From Flavobacteriales bacterium (GTDB lineage Bacteria; Bacteroidota; Bacteroidia; Flavobacteriales_E; Vicingaceae), in assembly GCA_020635815.1 (NCBI GenBank), contig JACJZB010000001.1:372001-436000 (forward strand): a DNA stretch of 64,000 nt, in the 5' to 3' direction. This document shows positions 28,873-36,200 of the stretch, piece by piece. Under the pieces are notes generated by a model. That model was given only the letters and a program-made list of their open reading frames with translations. It was not told where the DNA came from and made no database searches. Made by a program: the position numbers and the translations under genes. Position 1 is the first letter of the stretch; each line of letters starts with the position of its first letter.

Positions 28873-30578
28873 GTACGATAGATTGGATAGTATTATTAGG
28901 AACATTGGCGTTTATAGTTATTTATGGGGTGTGGAAAACCCGTGGGAGTAAAAATTTAGAGAGTTATTTAAAAGGTGATAACGATGCTAAATGGTGGGGA
29001 ATAGGAGTTTCCATTATGGCAACTCAAGCAAGTGCCATTACTTTTTTATCCACTCCTGGTCAGGCTTATACGGATGGAATGCAATTTTTACAATTCTATT
29101 TTGGTTTGCCAATTGCCATGATTATTCTATCAGTAACTTTTATTCCAATATTTTATAAGCTAAAAGTATTTACGGCTTATGAGTTTTTAGAAAATCGATT
29201 TGATTTAAAAACACGCTCTTTAGCAGCGATATTATTTTTGGTACAAAGAGGTTTAGCTGCAGGAATAACCATTTACGCACCAGCTATTATCTTGTCAACA
29301 TTGCTGGGTTGGAATTTAGGTTTAACCAATGTGTTTATTGGTGTTTTGGTAATTGTTTATACTGTTTCTGGAGGAACTAAAGCAGTGACACAAACCCAAA
29401 AGCAACAAATGGCAGTAATGATGGGAGGGATGATTTTAGCCGGAATTATGGTAATATCTATGTTGCCACAAGATATTGGGTTTACCGATGCTTTGCATAT
29501 TGCAGGTAAAATGGAAAAATTAGAAGTCGTTAGTTTTGATTTCGATTTTAACGACCGCTATAATTTTTGGAGCGGAATAACAGCAGCCTTGTTCTTGTTT
29601 ATGAGTTATTTCGGAACAGATCAATCTCAAGTACAGCGTTATCTGTCAGGTAAATCGATTAGAGAAAGTCGATTGGGCTTAATGATGAATGGTTTGTTGA
29701 AAGTACCTATGCAGTTTATTATTTTGTTTATTGGAGTAATGGTATTTGTGTTTTATCAATTTAACCAACCGCCTATATTCTTTAATCAAGTAGAAAAACA
29801 AAAAGTAGAACAATCTATTTATGCAGATGACTTTAATAAAATAAAAGAGGAGTACAGTGTTGTATTTGAGGAAAAGAAAACTGAACTAAGAACGATGGTT
29901 GAAGCAGTTAATGCTGAAGATGAAGCGGCTATTGATGAAAGTAAAGCCAAAGTAATGGCTTTACAACAAAGAGGAAATGAATTAAGAGAAGAAACCAAAG
30001 ACTTAGTTAAAAAGTTAAACCCAAAAGCAGAAACCAACGATAAGGATTATATTTTTATGACTTACGTAATGAATTATTTGCCAGTTGGTATGGTAGGACT
30101 ATTGTTTGCGGTAATGTTTTCAGCAGCCATGAGCAGCACAGCAAGCGAATTAAATGCCTTAGCAAGTACAACAACCATAGATTTATACAAGCGTTCGGTT
30201 AACAAAAATGCAGCAGAAACTCATTATTTAAAATCGAGTAAATGGTTTACCTTTTTATGGGGCACATTAGCTATTTTGTTTGCCACAACAGCTTCGTTGT
30301 TCGAAAACCTAATACAAGCTGTAAACTATTTAGGTTCTATTTTTTATGGAACCATTTTAGGAATATTTGTAGTAGCTTTTTATGTAAAGAAAATTAAAGG
30401 CAATGCCGTATTTATTGCAGCCATTTTAGCTGAATTTTCAGTGATAACTATCGATTTATTAAACCGATACGAATTAGCTCCTACTTGGCTTCAAATGGGC
30501 TACTTATGGTATAATGTAGCGGGATGCTTATTAGTGGTGCTATTTGGGTATTTATTGCAGTTAATTTTTAAAAAGTAA
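28869..30578 (+). CDS. Sodium:solute symporter family protein
   Basis: 569 residues with about 13 membrane helices. The SSS signature is visible in WWGIGVSIMATQASAITFLS (helix 1-2, the Na+ site region), VYTVSGGTKAVTQTQKQQ and FSAAMSSTASELNALASTT. A charged hydrophilic segment of about 80 residues (about 300-380, rich in Glu and Lys) interrupts the helices and would lie outside the membrane. The substrate may be a sugar or amino sugar, given the PIG-L deacetylase two genes upstream; that is inference. A strong terminator-like hairpin lies at 30690-30726. Confidence 0.92.
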   Translation: MSTIDWIVLLGTLAFIVIYGVWKTRGSKNLESYLKGDNDAKWWGIGVSIMATQASAITFLSTPGQAYTDGMQFLQFYFGLPIAMIILSVTFIPIFYKLKVFTAYEFLENRFDLKTRSLAAILFLVQRGLAAGITIYAPAIILSTLLGWNLGLTNVFIGVLVIVYTVSGGTKAVTQTQKQQMAVMMGGMILAGIMVISMLPQDIGFTDALHIAGKMEKLEVVSFDFDFNDRYNFWSGITAALFLFMSYFGTDQSQVQRYLSGKSIRESRLGLMMNGLLKVPMQFIILFIGVMVFVFYQFNQPPIFFNQVEKQKVEQSIYADDFNKIKEEYSVVFEEKKTELRTMVEAVNAEDEAAIDESKAKVMALQQRGNELREETKDLVKKLNPKAETNDKDYIFMTYVMNYLPVGMVGLLFAVMFSAAMSSTASELNALASTTTIDLYKRSVNKNAAETHYLKSSKWFTFLWGTLAILFATTASLFENLIQAVNYLGSIFYGTILGIFVVAFYVKKIKGNAVFIAAILAEFSVITIDLLNRYELAPTWLQMGYLWYNVAGCLLVVLFGYLLQLIFKK

Positions 30579-30615
30579 ATGTTTCGTGAAAAATTATTGA
30601 AGCTCTTTTCTGTTT

Positions 30616-30679
30616 CAAGTGTCCGCTTTGAACAATTTATTTTATGTAATAATTATAAATAATCACAAGCGGACGATTG
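30616..30679. repeat. Second two-arm copy of the CAAGCG repeat
   Basis: CAAGTGTCCGCTTT (30616-30629) and CAAGCGGACGATTG (30666-30679) repeat the arms seen at 11907-12016, with the same flanks (CTGTTT before, AATCA ahead of the second arm, GATAAA after). Spacing is shorter and there are point changes. Confidence 0.6.
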
Positions 30680-30689
30680 CGATAAATAT

Positions 30690-30726
30690 GGGGCTTTTTT
30701 GTTCACAAATGCAAGCCCCTTTTTTT
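30690..30726 (+). terminator. Rho-independent terminator after the symporter
   Basis: GGGGCTT at 30690-30696 pairs with AAGCCCC at 30713-30719 and is followed by seven T. It is placed 112 bp behind the symporter stop, just beyond the CAAGCG repeat. Confidence 0.65.
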
Positions 30727-30756
30727 GAGGTAAAACCTTTTTATTCAAATAATTTG

Positions 30757-30776
30757 TTTATTTATTTATTTATTTA
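30757..30776. repeat. (TTTA)x5 microsatellite
   Basis: Five perfect TTTA units sit 47 bp upstream of the PEGA lipoprotein start. A TTG immediately precedes the array at 30754-30756. Copy-number change could alter promoter spacing, though no convincing -7 box follows. Confidence 0.8.
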
Positions 30777-30823
30777 TGCCTTCCTTAGATATCAAAAGGA
30801 TTATAAACATTATATATAAATAG

Positions 30824-31228
30824 ATGAGAAAGGTTATTTTTAGAATAAGTGTATTAACATTGATGACAAGTTTAATGAGTTGTGCTACAATAATACATGG
30901 AAGTAAACAAGAAATAGAGTTTACAAGCGTACCTTCAGGGGCAAAGGTTACTATTAATGATGAAGACTTTGGAAATACTCCTACAATTGTTAAATTAAAG
31001 AGAAAAGGAAAAGTGTATGGAGAAAAACCTAAAAAGAAAGGTTATTTTGTTAAAATGGAATTAGAAGGTTATACACCTTATGAGATGGAAATTTCTAGGA
31101 AAGTAGATGGATGGTTTTTCGGTAATTTTTTGGTCTCATTACCTGCCTTTTTTGTGGATATGTCAACAGGTGGAATGTATAAATTAACTCCAAAAGAAGT
31201 TAGCAGGACTATGGATGAAAAGAAATAA
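30824..31228 (+). CDS. Small PEGA-like lipoprotein
   Basis: 134 residues. The signal ends in SLMSC with Cys20. The segment EIEFTSVPSGAKVTINDEDF, followed by GNTPTIVKLKRK, has the PEGA pattern (short beta domain with VPSGAxVxIN...G.TP). A Lys-rich loop, a hydrophobic stretch WFFGNFLVSLPAFFVDMSTG and a short tail follow, which is the usual plan of small Bacteroidota lipoproteins with a glycine-containing membrane segment. The role is unknown, probably envelope-associated. It appears monocistronic, with a clear terminator at 31260-31284. Confidence 0.75.
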   Translation: MRKVIFRISVLTLMTSLMSCATIIHGSKQEIEFTSVPSGAKVTINDEDFGNTPTIVKLKRKGKVYGEKPKKKGYFVKMELEGYTPYEMEISRKVDGWFFGNFLVSLPAFFVDMSTGGMYKLTPKEVSRTMDEKK

Positions 31229-31259
31229 GAAATTAATATAGTTTTTAATTAACCTCACT

Positions 31260-31284
31260 AAGCGTAGTTTTTAACTACGCTTTT
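31260..31284 (+). terminator. Rho-independent terminator after the PEGA lipoprotein
   Basis: AAGCGTAGTT (31260-31269) and AACTACGCTT (31273-31282) form a perfect 10-bp stem with a 3-base loop, followed by TTATATTTT. Confidence 0.8.
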
Positions 31285-31299
31285 ATATTTTATAGCATT

Positions 31300-31446
31300 G
31301 TCATTCTGAACGAAATTTTGTCATGCTGAGCTTGTCGAAGCATATACAAAATAAAGTGAAGAATCTATATAAAATAAAAAGATTCTTCATGTCGTTTTAT
31401 TTCAATTCTCATAAAATAGAATTGATAAAACATTATTCAGAATGAC
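31300..31446. repeat. CHPELVEG-type palindromic element
   Basis: The ends GTCATTCTGAA (31300-31310) and TTCAGAATGAC (31436-31446) are exact reverse complements. Inside lie the widespread GTCATGCTGAGCTTGTCGAA sequence and a nested GAAGAATCT/AGATTCTTC pair. The whole gene-free stretch 31229-31585 is therefore a terminator, this element and about 140 bp of AT-rich DNA with no other feature before the pyrR promoter. Confidence 0.75.
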
Positions 31447-31585
31447 ACCACTGAGTTTGGATAATCTAATATTAAAAATTGTAAAGTTAATATTGAACGT
31501 AGTCTAAATAAAAACATAATGTTTCTAAAAATAAATTTCCAATTCATTATTCAAAAATCATAAATTATAGTAAATTTGTGCTTTA

Positions 31586-32140
31586 ATGGAAAAGAGCAAC
31601 AGAGTAATATTAGATGCCAAACAATTCGATTTAACCATTAAAAGGCTTGCTCATCAATTAATCGAAAATCACAACGACTTTACCGATACCGTTATACTAG
31701 GAATGCAGCCTCGTGGCTTGTTTTTAGCTAATCGTATTCAAGCAGAGTTATTGGCTATCAATAAAAAATATAAAGTACAAGTAGGTTCGTTAGACACTAC
31801 TTTTTACCGTGACGATTACCGAAGACAAGACAATCCGTTAATCCCTAACAAAACTCATGTTGACTTTATTATAGAAGACAAAAAAGTGGTTTTAATTGAC
31901 GATGTACTTTTTACAGGGCGAAGCGTAAGGGCTGGTTTAGATGCGATGCTCGCTTTTGGGCGACCAAGCAAGGTAGAATTACTGGTATTGATTAACAGAC
32001 GATACGAACGCGATTTACCAATACAAGCCAAATACATTGGCAAAAATGTACACTCAGTAACTTCTGAGAGGGTTAAAGTAACTTGGGCATCAAAAGATGG
32101 AGAAGATAAAGTAATATTATATACGCCGGCAAATGACTAA
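31586..32140 (+). CDS. pyrR: Bifunctional pyr operon regulator / uracil phosphoribosyltransferase PyrR
   Basis: 184 residues. The PRPP-binding motif VVLIDDVLFTGRSVRAGLDA (about 99-118) and the type I phosphoribosyltransferase fold fit PyrR (MQPRGLFLANRI near 37, LINRRYERDLPI near 137). PyrR converts uracil and PRPP to UMP and in some bacteria controls pyr transcripts by RNA binding; no attenuator is evident here. The gene overlaps pyrB by 8 bp. TAAATTTG at 31571-31578 ends 7 bp before the ATG, so the mRNA may be leaderless. Confidence 0.92.
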   Translation: MEKSNRVILDAKQFDLTIKRLAHQLIENHNDFTDTVILGMQPRGLFLANRIQAELLAINKKYKVQVGSLDTTFYRDDYRRQDNPLIPNKTHVDFIIEDKKVVLIDDVLFTGRSVRAGLDAMLAFGRPSKVELLVLINRRYERDLPIQAKYIGKNVHSVTSERVKVTWASKDGEDKVILYTPAND

Positions 32141-33059
32141 ATTAAGTGTGGAGCATTTATTAGGAATTAAGTACCTTCAAAAAGAAGATATCGAATTAAT
32201 TTTTCAAACTGCAGATCATTTTAAAAACGTAATTAACCGACCGATAAAAAAAGTACCTTCACTACGAGACATTACCATTGCCAATTTATTTTTTGAAAAC
32301 TCTACCAGAACTAAACTTTCATTTGAACTTGCAGAAAAAAGACTTTCTGCCGATACCATAAACTTTGCTTCATCAAGTTCTTCGGTAACAAAAGGAGAAA
32401 CCTTAATAGATACGGTAAACAATATTTTATCAATGAAGGTTGATATGGTAGTAATGCGACACCCAAATCCGGGAGCAGCTTACTTTTTATCGCAACATGT
32501 TGATGCTAAAATTGTAAATGCAGGAGATGGAGCACACGAGCATCCCACACAAGCTTTATTGGATGGTTACTCGATAAGAGAAAAGCATGGCGATTTAAAA
32601 GGAAAAAAAGTAGTAATAGTTGGAGATGTATTGCACTCAAGAGTGGCATTGTCGAACATTTTTTTACTGCAAAAAATGGGAGCCATTGTAAAAGTTTGTG
32701 GACCATTAACGTTAATACCAAAGTACATTAGCTCTTTAGGAGTAGAGGTAATACCCAATTTAAAAGAAGCATTAAACTGGTGCGATGTAGCAATGATGCT
32801 ACGAATTCAGTTAGAACGACAAGACACTAAGTTTTTTCCATCACTAAGAGAATATTCTATGCAATACGGTTTGGATAAAGCCTTACTTGATTCTTTAGAC
32901 AAAGAAATAACAGTAATGCACCCTGGTCCAATTAATAGAGGTGTAGAGATAACTAGTGATGTGGCAGATAGTAAACAATCAATAATTTTAAATCAAGTTG
33001 AAAATGGAGTAGCCATAAGAATGGCTGTACTTTATTTGTTAGCAGGAAGAATAGAATAA
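32133..33059 (+). CDS. pyrB: Aspartate carbamoyltransferase catalytic subunit
   Basis: 308 residues, standard length. The carbamoyl-phosphate site NSTRTKLSFELAEKRL is near 54-68. PNPGAAYFLSQHVDAKIVNAGDGAHEHPTQALLD (about 111-144) carries the HPTQ motif, and MHPGPINRGVEI is near the C-terminus. It joins carbamoyl phosphate and aspartate in step two of pyrimidine synthesis. It overlaps pyrR, so the two are co-translated. No pyrI regulatory subunit follows, as is common in this phylum. Confidence 0.95.
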   Translation: MTKLSVEHLLGIKYLQKEDIELIFQTADHFKNVINRPIKKVPSLRDITIANLFFENSTRTKLSFELAEKRLSADTINFASSSSSVTKGETLIDTVNNILSMKVDMVVMRHPNPGAAYFLSQHVDAKIVNAGDGAHEHPTQALLDGYSIREKHGDLKGKKVVIVGDVLHSRVALSNIFLLQKMGAIVKVCGPLTLIPKYISSLGVEVIPNLKEALNWCDVAMMLRIQLERQDTKFFPSLREYSMQYGLDKALLDSLDKEITVMHPGPINRGVEITSDVADSKQSIILNQVENGVAIRMAVLYLLAGRIE

Positions 33060-33070
33060 TTTAGTTAATT

Positions 33071-33122
33071 GCTGGATTTATTCCAGCATCTTTTAATAAC
33101 AGATTCCGCAACAAGTGCGGAA
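33071..33122. other. Two small hairpins between pyrB and the cyclophilin gene
   Basis: GCTGGA/TCCAGC (33071-33076 with 33082-33087) is followed by ATCTTTT and could be a weak terminator for pyrB. TTCCGC/GCGGAA (33104-33109 with 33117-33122) ends 14 bp before the cyclophilin ATG. Confidence 0.4.
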
Positions 33123-33136
33123 AGAATTAAGACGAT

Positions 33137-33574
33137 ATGAAAAAAGCGATTATTAAAACAGAAAAAGGTGATATGACTGTGGAATTTTACCACAACGATG
33201 CACCTAAAACAGTAGAAAACTTTATCAACTTGGCTGAGTCAGGGTATTACAATGGATTAACTTTCCATAGGGTATTGCCTGATTTTGTAATACAAGGTGG
33301 TTGTCCTGATGGAACAGGAGCAGGTGGACCAGGTTACTCAATTGATTGTGAGTTAGATGGAGATAACCAATATCACGATAGAGGTGTTTTATCAATGGCT
33401 CATGCAGGTAGAAATACAGGTGGTTCTCAATTTTTTATCTGTCATAGTAGAAACAATACATCTCACTTAGATAGAAACCATACTTGTTTTGGTAAAGTAG
33501 TAGAAGGTGTTGATGTAGTTGATGATATCAGACAAGGAGATAAAATCAATAGTATTGAAGTTATTGAAGGGTAA
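33137..33574 (+). CDS. Peptidyl-prolyl cis-trans isomerase, cyclophilin type
   Basis: 145 residues, a minimal cyclophilin. The catalytic stretch FHRVLPDFVIQGGCPDGTGA (about 54-73) has the key Arg, and RNTGGSQFFICH (about 95-106) holds the Gln and Phe of the active site. There is no signal peptide, so it is cytoplasmic. It catalyses rotation of bonds before proline. It appears to be transcribed alone, with repeat DNA and a bidirectional terminator behind it. Confidence 0.95.
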   Translation: MKKAIIKTEKGDMTVEFYHNDAPKTVENFINLAESGYYNGLTFHRVLPDFVIQGGCPDGTGAGGPGYSIDCELDGDNQYHDRGVLSMAHAGRNTGGSQFFICHSRNNTSHLDRNHTCFGKVVEGVDVVDDIRQGDKINSIEVIEG

Positions 33575-33590
33575 GAACCTTTAGAAGTAA

Positions 33591-33695
33591 CGTCATTGTG
33601 GAAATTTGAGGAACGAAAATTATCCGCAATCTCAGTAGGAGTAAAAATTTTAAAATAGATTCCGGATATTCGCTAACGCTACTTCCGGAATGACG
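33591..33695. repeat. CHPELVEG-type palindromic element
   Basis: CGTCATT at 33591-33597 and AATGACG at 33689-33695 are inverted ends, with nested TTCCGGA...TTCCGGAA pieces inside. It is the same class as 31300-31446, with different internal sequence. Confidence 0.6.
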
Positions 33696-33710
33696 ATAGA
33701 AACAAAAAAA

Positions 33711-33737
33711 AAGCTCAGCCTTTGCTGAGCTTTTTTT
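33711..33737. terminator. Bidirectional terminator
   Basis: AAGCTCAGC (33711-33719) pairs with GCTGAGCTT (33724-33732) around a 4-base loop, with an A-run on the left and a T-run on the right. It can serve the cyclophilin gene (plus) and the small membrane protein gene (minus), whose stop lies within it. Confidence 0.85.
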
Positions 33738-33972
33738 GTATTAAAGTGAAAAAGCCTGCCAAAGAAAATGTAATAATTGCCCATGTCACTATATAGTATA
33801 TTATGATAAAAAAATATGGACCTTCACTATATTTTATAAGGTATGGAATAAAATGGATGAAAAAGAAAAAATCAAAAATTTCCGGAGAAGCTTTTCCTAT
33901 CACTTCTGATCCTGTTAAAAAAAGGAAAATTAAAGAAAGTATTGATGATATTAAGAGTCTTAAATTTATCAT
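33715..33972 (-). CDS. Small membrane protein coupled to exonuclease III
   Basis: 85 residues from the ATG at 33972, which overlaps the xth stop as ATGA; a longer frame exists from 33993 but would run inside xth. Three hydrophobic helices are visible: LRLLISSILSLIFLFLTG, FDFFFFIHFIPYLI and FFIIIYYIVTWAIITFSL. It has no recognisable motif. The last residues (QKKLSKG) fall in the terminator stem. The stop-start overlap makes it a likely real gene of unknown function. Confidence 0.6.
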   Translation of the reverse strand: MINLRLLISSILSLIFLFLTGSEVIGKASPEIFDFFFFIHFIPYLIKYSEGPYFFIIIYYIVTWAIITFSLAGFFTLIQKKLSKG

Positions 33973-34730
33973 ATTTCTATACTTACCGGACAATGGTCAG
34001 AACCATGTTCGTCCATTAAAATCTCTGCTTTTTTTACATTTTTTATAAAGCTTTCACTAACTAAAAAGTAATCAATCCTCCAGCCTACATTATTCTCCCT
34101 TGCTCCGCCGCGGTAACTCCACCAACTATACGCATCTAATTTGTCTGGGTTTAAATACCTGAAAGAATCTAGTAAACCTGCATTAATAAAGTTGTTCATT
34201 CCATCAATTTCTTCTTGCATAAAACCAGCACTTTTGTTGTAGTTTGCTTTTGGTCGAGCTAAATCAATTTCGGTATGAGCTACATTTAAATCACCACAAA
34301 CAATTACTGGTTTAGTTTTTTCTAAATTCTTTAAATAAGCTAAAAGAGCAGCATCAAAATTTTGTCTGTCGGCCAATCGGCTTAAATCGTTTTTAGAATT
34401 TGGAGTATATACAGTAGTTAAGTAAAAATCATCATACTCAGCAGTTAAAACTCGACCTTCTTGGTCATGCTCCTCAATATTAATATCAGCGGTAACGCTA
34501 ATGGGTTTTTGTTTGGTAATGATTGCCGTACCAGAATAACCTTTTTTTATCGCCGAATTTGAATAAACATGATATCCTTTTAAGTTTTCTAATACTTCTG
34601 CCACTTGATCATCTTGAGCTTTGGTTTCTTGTAAGCACAACACATCAGGGTTTAATCGTTCTAGTTGTTCAAAAAAATCTTTTTTAGCAACGGCTCTTAT
34701 TCCATTTACATTCCAGGATATTAACTTCAT
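33969..34730 (-). CDS. xth: Exodeoxyribonuclease III
   Basis: 253 residues. Motifs of the EEP nuclease family are in order: ISWNVNGIRA (4-13), CLQETKAQ with catalytic Glu35, YTPNS near 107, CGDLNVAH near 145, and GSDHCPV at the C-terminus with the catalytic Asp-His. The enzyme cuts DNA at abasic sites and trims 3' ends during base excision repair. The WSYRGGARENNVGWRIDYFL segment is typical of the bacterial ExoA subgroup. Confidence 0.94.
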   Translation of the reverse strand: MKLISWNVNGIRAVAKKDFFEQLERLNPDVLCLQETKAQDDQVAEVLENLKGYHVYSNSAIKKGYSGTAIITKQKPISVTADINIEEHDQEGRVLTAEYDDFYLTTVYTPNSKNDLSRLADRQNFDAALLAYLKNLEKTKPVIVCGDLNVAHTEIDLARPKANYNKSAGFMQEEIDGMNNFINAGLLDSFRYLNPDKLDAYSWWSYRGGARENNVGWRIDYFLVSESFIKNVKKAEILMDEHGSDHCPVSIEI

Positions 34731-34802
34731 ATTTTATCAATTTAAGCATCCAAAATACTAATAATTTCATCAATAACTAAAGAAGAATTGTACTGTTTTA
34801 TT

Positions 34803-34831
34803 CCCCTCCTCGGAGGGGGCAGGGGTGGGTT
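34803..34831. repeat. GC-rich CCCCTCC/GGAGGGG dispersed repeat
   Basis: CCCCTCC (34803-34809) and GGAGGGG (34812-34818) are followed by GCAGGGGTGGGTT, a recurrent Bacteroidota intergenic repeat. A second CT/AG-rich piece (CTCCCTTTTAGGGGAG) is at 34900-34915. The local base composition is unlike the surrounding AT-rich DNA. Confidence 0.6.
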
Positions 34832-34944
34832 GTTTGGCTGTAACTAATTACATAAGCTAAAAAGAAATAAAATTTTGTAAAAAATCACGCCTCTTTTTCT
34901 CCCTTTTAGGGGAGAAGAAAAACGTTTGTTTATATTTGCTTTTG

Positions 34945-35406
34945 ATGTTTACCAAAGAAGAAAAAAAAGCAATTAAAACTGAATTTTGGACAAGTTTTGG
35001 CATTTATATGCGAAAACACAATAAGGAATTTGGACGCGTTCATTGGGTAAACTACAAAACTAAAATTAAAGATGTATATTTTAGGTTAGAGCTTACCAGT
35101 AAAAAAGCTATATTTTCTATTGATTTACAACATGTTGATGATGGTATAAGAGAATTGTTTTATGAACAGTTTACAGAATTAAAAGTGGTGTTGCATGACG
35201 CAGTTGGCGAAGAGTTGATTTGGGAAGAAGTTGTATTTAATGAGTTTCAAAAACCAATAAGCAGAATATATGTAGAGTTGGAAGGTGTAAACTTATATAA
35301 TAAGAATGATTGGCAAAATGTGTTTGTTTTTTTTGAAAAACGAATAGTTGGGCTACATCGCTTCTGGCTCGATTTTAACGAAATATTTATCCAACTTCAG
35401 AGCTAG
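34945..35406 (+). CDS. DUF4268 family protein
   Basis: 153 residues from the ATG at 34945; an in-frame TTG at 34936 overlaps a promoter-like box and is less likely. The start MFTKEEKKAIKTEFWTSFG and the GLHRFWLDF end are typical of DUF4268, a small soluble alpha/beta protein sometimes fused to nuclease or restriction-type domains. Function unknown. TATATTTG at 34931-34938 ends 6 bp before the ATG. It overlaps the next gene by one base. Confidence 0.75.
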   Translation: MFTKEEKKAIKTEFWTSFGIYMRKHNKEFGRVHWVNYKTKIKDVYFRLELTSKKAIFSIDLQHVDDGIRELFYEQFTELKVVLHDAVGEELIWEEVVFNEFQKPISRIYVELEGVNLYNKNDWQNVFVFFEKRIVGLHRFWLDFNEIFIQLQS

Positions 35407-36200
35407 TGATAAATAAGCTCATAGAAAATATACAAGCTTTTATTTCGGTAAAGATTGAACGTAAGAATTCCCCTTTTGGAGAATTAATACAGCTCAATGA
35501 TAAACTGTATATCCATTATATTTCGTTAGCTAAAATCAATTTCAACAATTACCATATCGATTTAATTGACTTTAATGCTCTGCTTCAAAAACAACATAAC
35601 AAGTTGATTTGTATTTATGAAGATGAACTCAATAATAAGTTCGATATTATTGAATCGCGAATTAAATCTATGCTTGGTTTTTCAGTTCGTGTACACGGAA
35701 GAAGTACCAAAATAGTGAGACTCACAAAACCTGAATTTTTAGCATTTTTAAAAGAAAATCATGGAAATGAGCCTTTTAATGCAAAGTATAAGTATGGTTT
35801 AACTTACAAAAGTGAGTTAGTAGCTGTAGCTTCGTTTGGTCAGCTCATGCACAAAAAGTTTGAAGCAGGAGGGAAATGGTCGGGAGAATTAATTCGTTTT
35901 TGTAATAAAAATGGACTAACAGTAGTAGGAGGTTTGAGTAAACTCATTAAACACTTTATAAACGAGCATAAAGTAGATGATGTGATGACTTATGCTGATA
36001 AAGATTGGTCGGATGGAGATAGTTATAAGAAATTGGGTTTTAAATTGGTAGATGAAATTCCTCCTCACGAATTTTTTGTTGATACCAAAACATTAGAACG
36101 CTTTAATCACAAAACAAAAACATTAGCCAAAAACCCATTGCTATCGGTTTATAATTCAGGAAGTTTAAAATTTATATTAGAAGTAAAACATGAACAATAA
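35406..36200 (+). CDS. Unknown protein with a C-terminal domain resembling those of phage homing endonucleases
   Basis: 264 residues with a GTG start that overlaps the DUF4268 stop. The C-terminal half (about 135-230) reads YGLTYKSELVAVASFGQLMH, then ELIRFCNKNGLTVVGGLSKL and DKDWSDGDSYKKLGFKLVDE. This pattern occurs in phage-type HNH or homing endonucleases as a GNAT-like accessory module. No nuclease motif is visible, so only the accessory domain is present. It is co-transcribed with a DUF4268 gene and overlaps the glycosyltransferase gene by 11 bp. Its role is unknown; the similarity is from memory and needs a profile search. Confidence 0.6.
   Translation: MINKLIENIQAFISVKIERKNSPFGELIQLNDKLYIHYISLAKINFNNYHIDLIDFNALLQKQHNKLICIYEDELNNKFDIIESRIKSMLGFSVRVHGRSTKIVRLTKPEFLAFLKENHGNEPFNAKYKYGLTYKSELVAVASFGQLMHKKFEAGGKWSGELIRFCNKNGLTVVGGLSKLIKHFINEHKVDDVMTYADKDWSDGDSYKKLGFKLVDEIPPHEFFVDTKTLERFNHKTKTLAKNPLLSVYNSGSLKFILEVKHEQ

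Noticed and set aside
30619..30819. 66-codon plus-strand frame
   Set aside because: It reads through the CAAGCG repeat, the symporter terminator and the TTTA array; not a plausible protein.
31486..31510. Possible third Fur-like box (GTCTAAAT) upstream of pyrR
   Set aside because: Only the right half matches; the left half TTGAAC does not, and it is not placed next to a -7 box.
33803..34048. 81-codon plus-strand frame opposite the small membrane protein
   Set aside because: It is antisense to a frame that has better start coupling and membrane helices; Lys-rich composition comes from the opposite strand's Phe/Leu codons.
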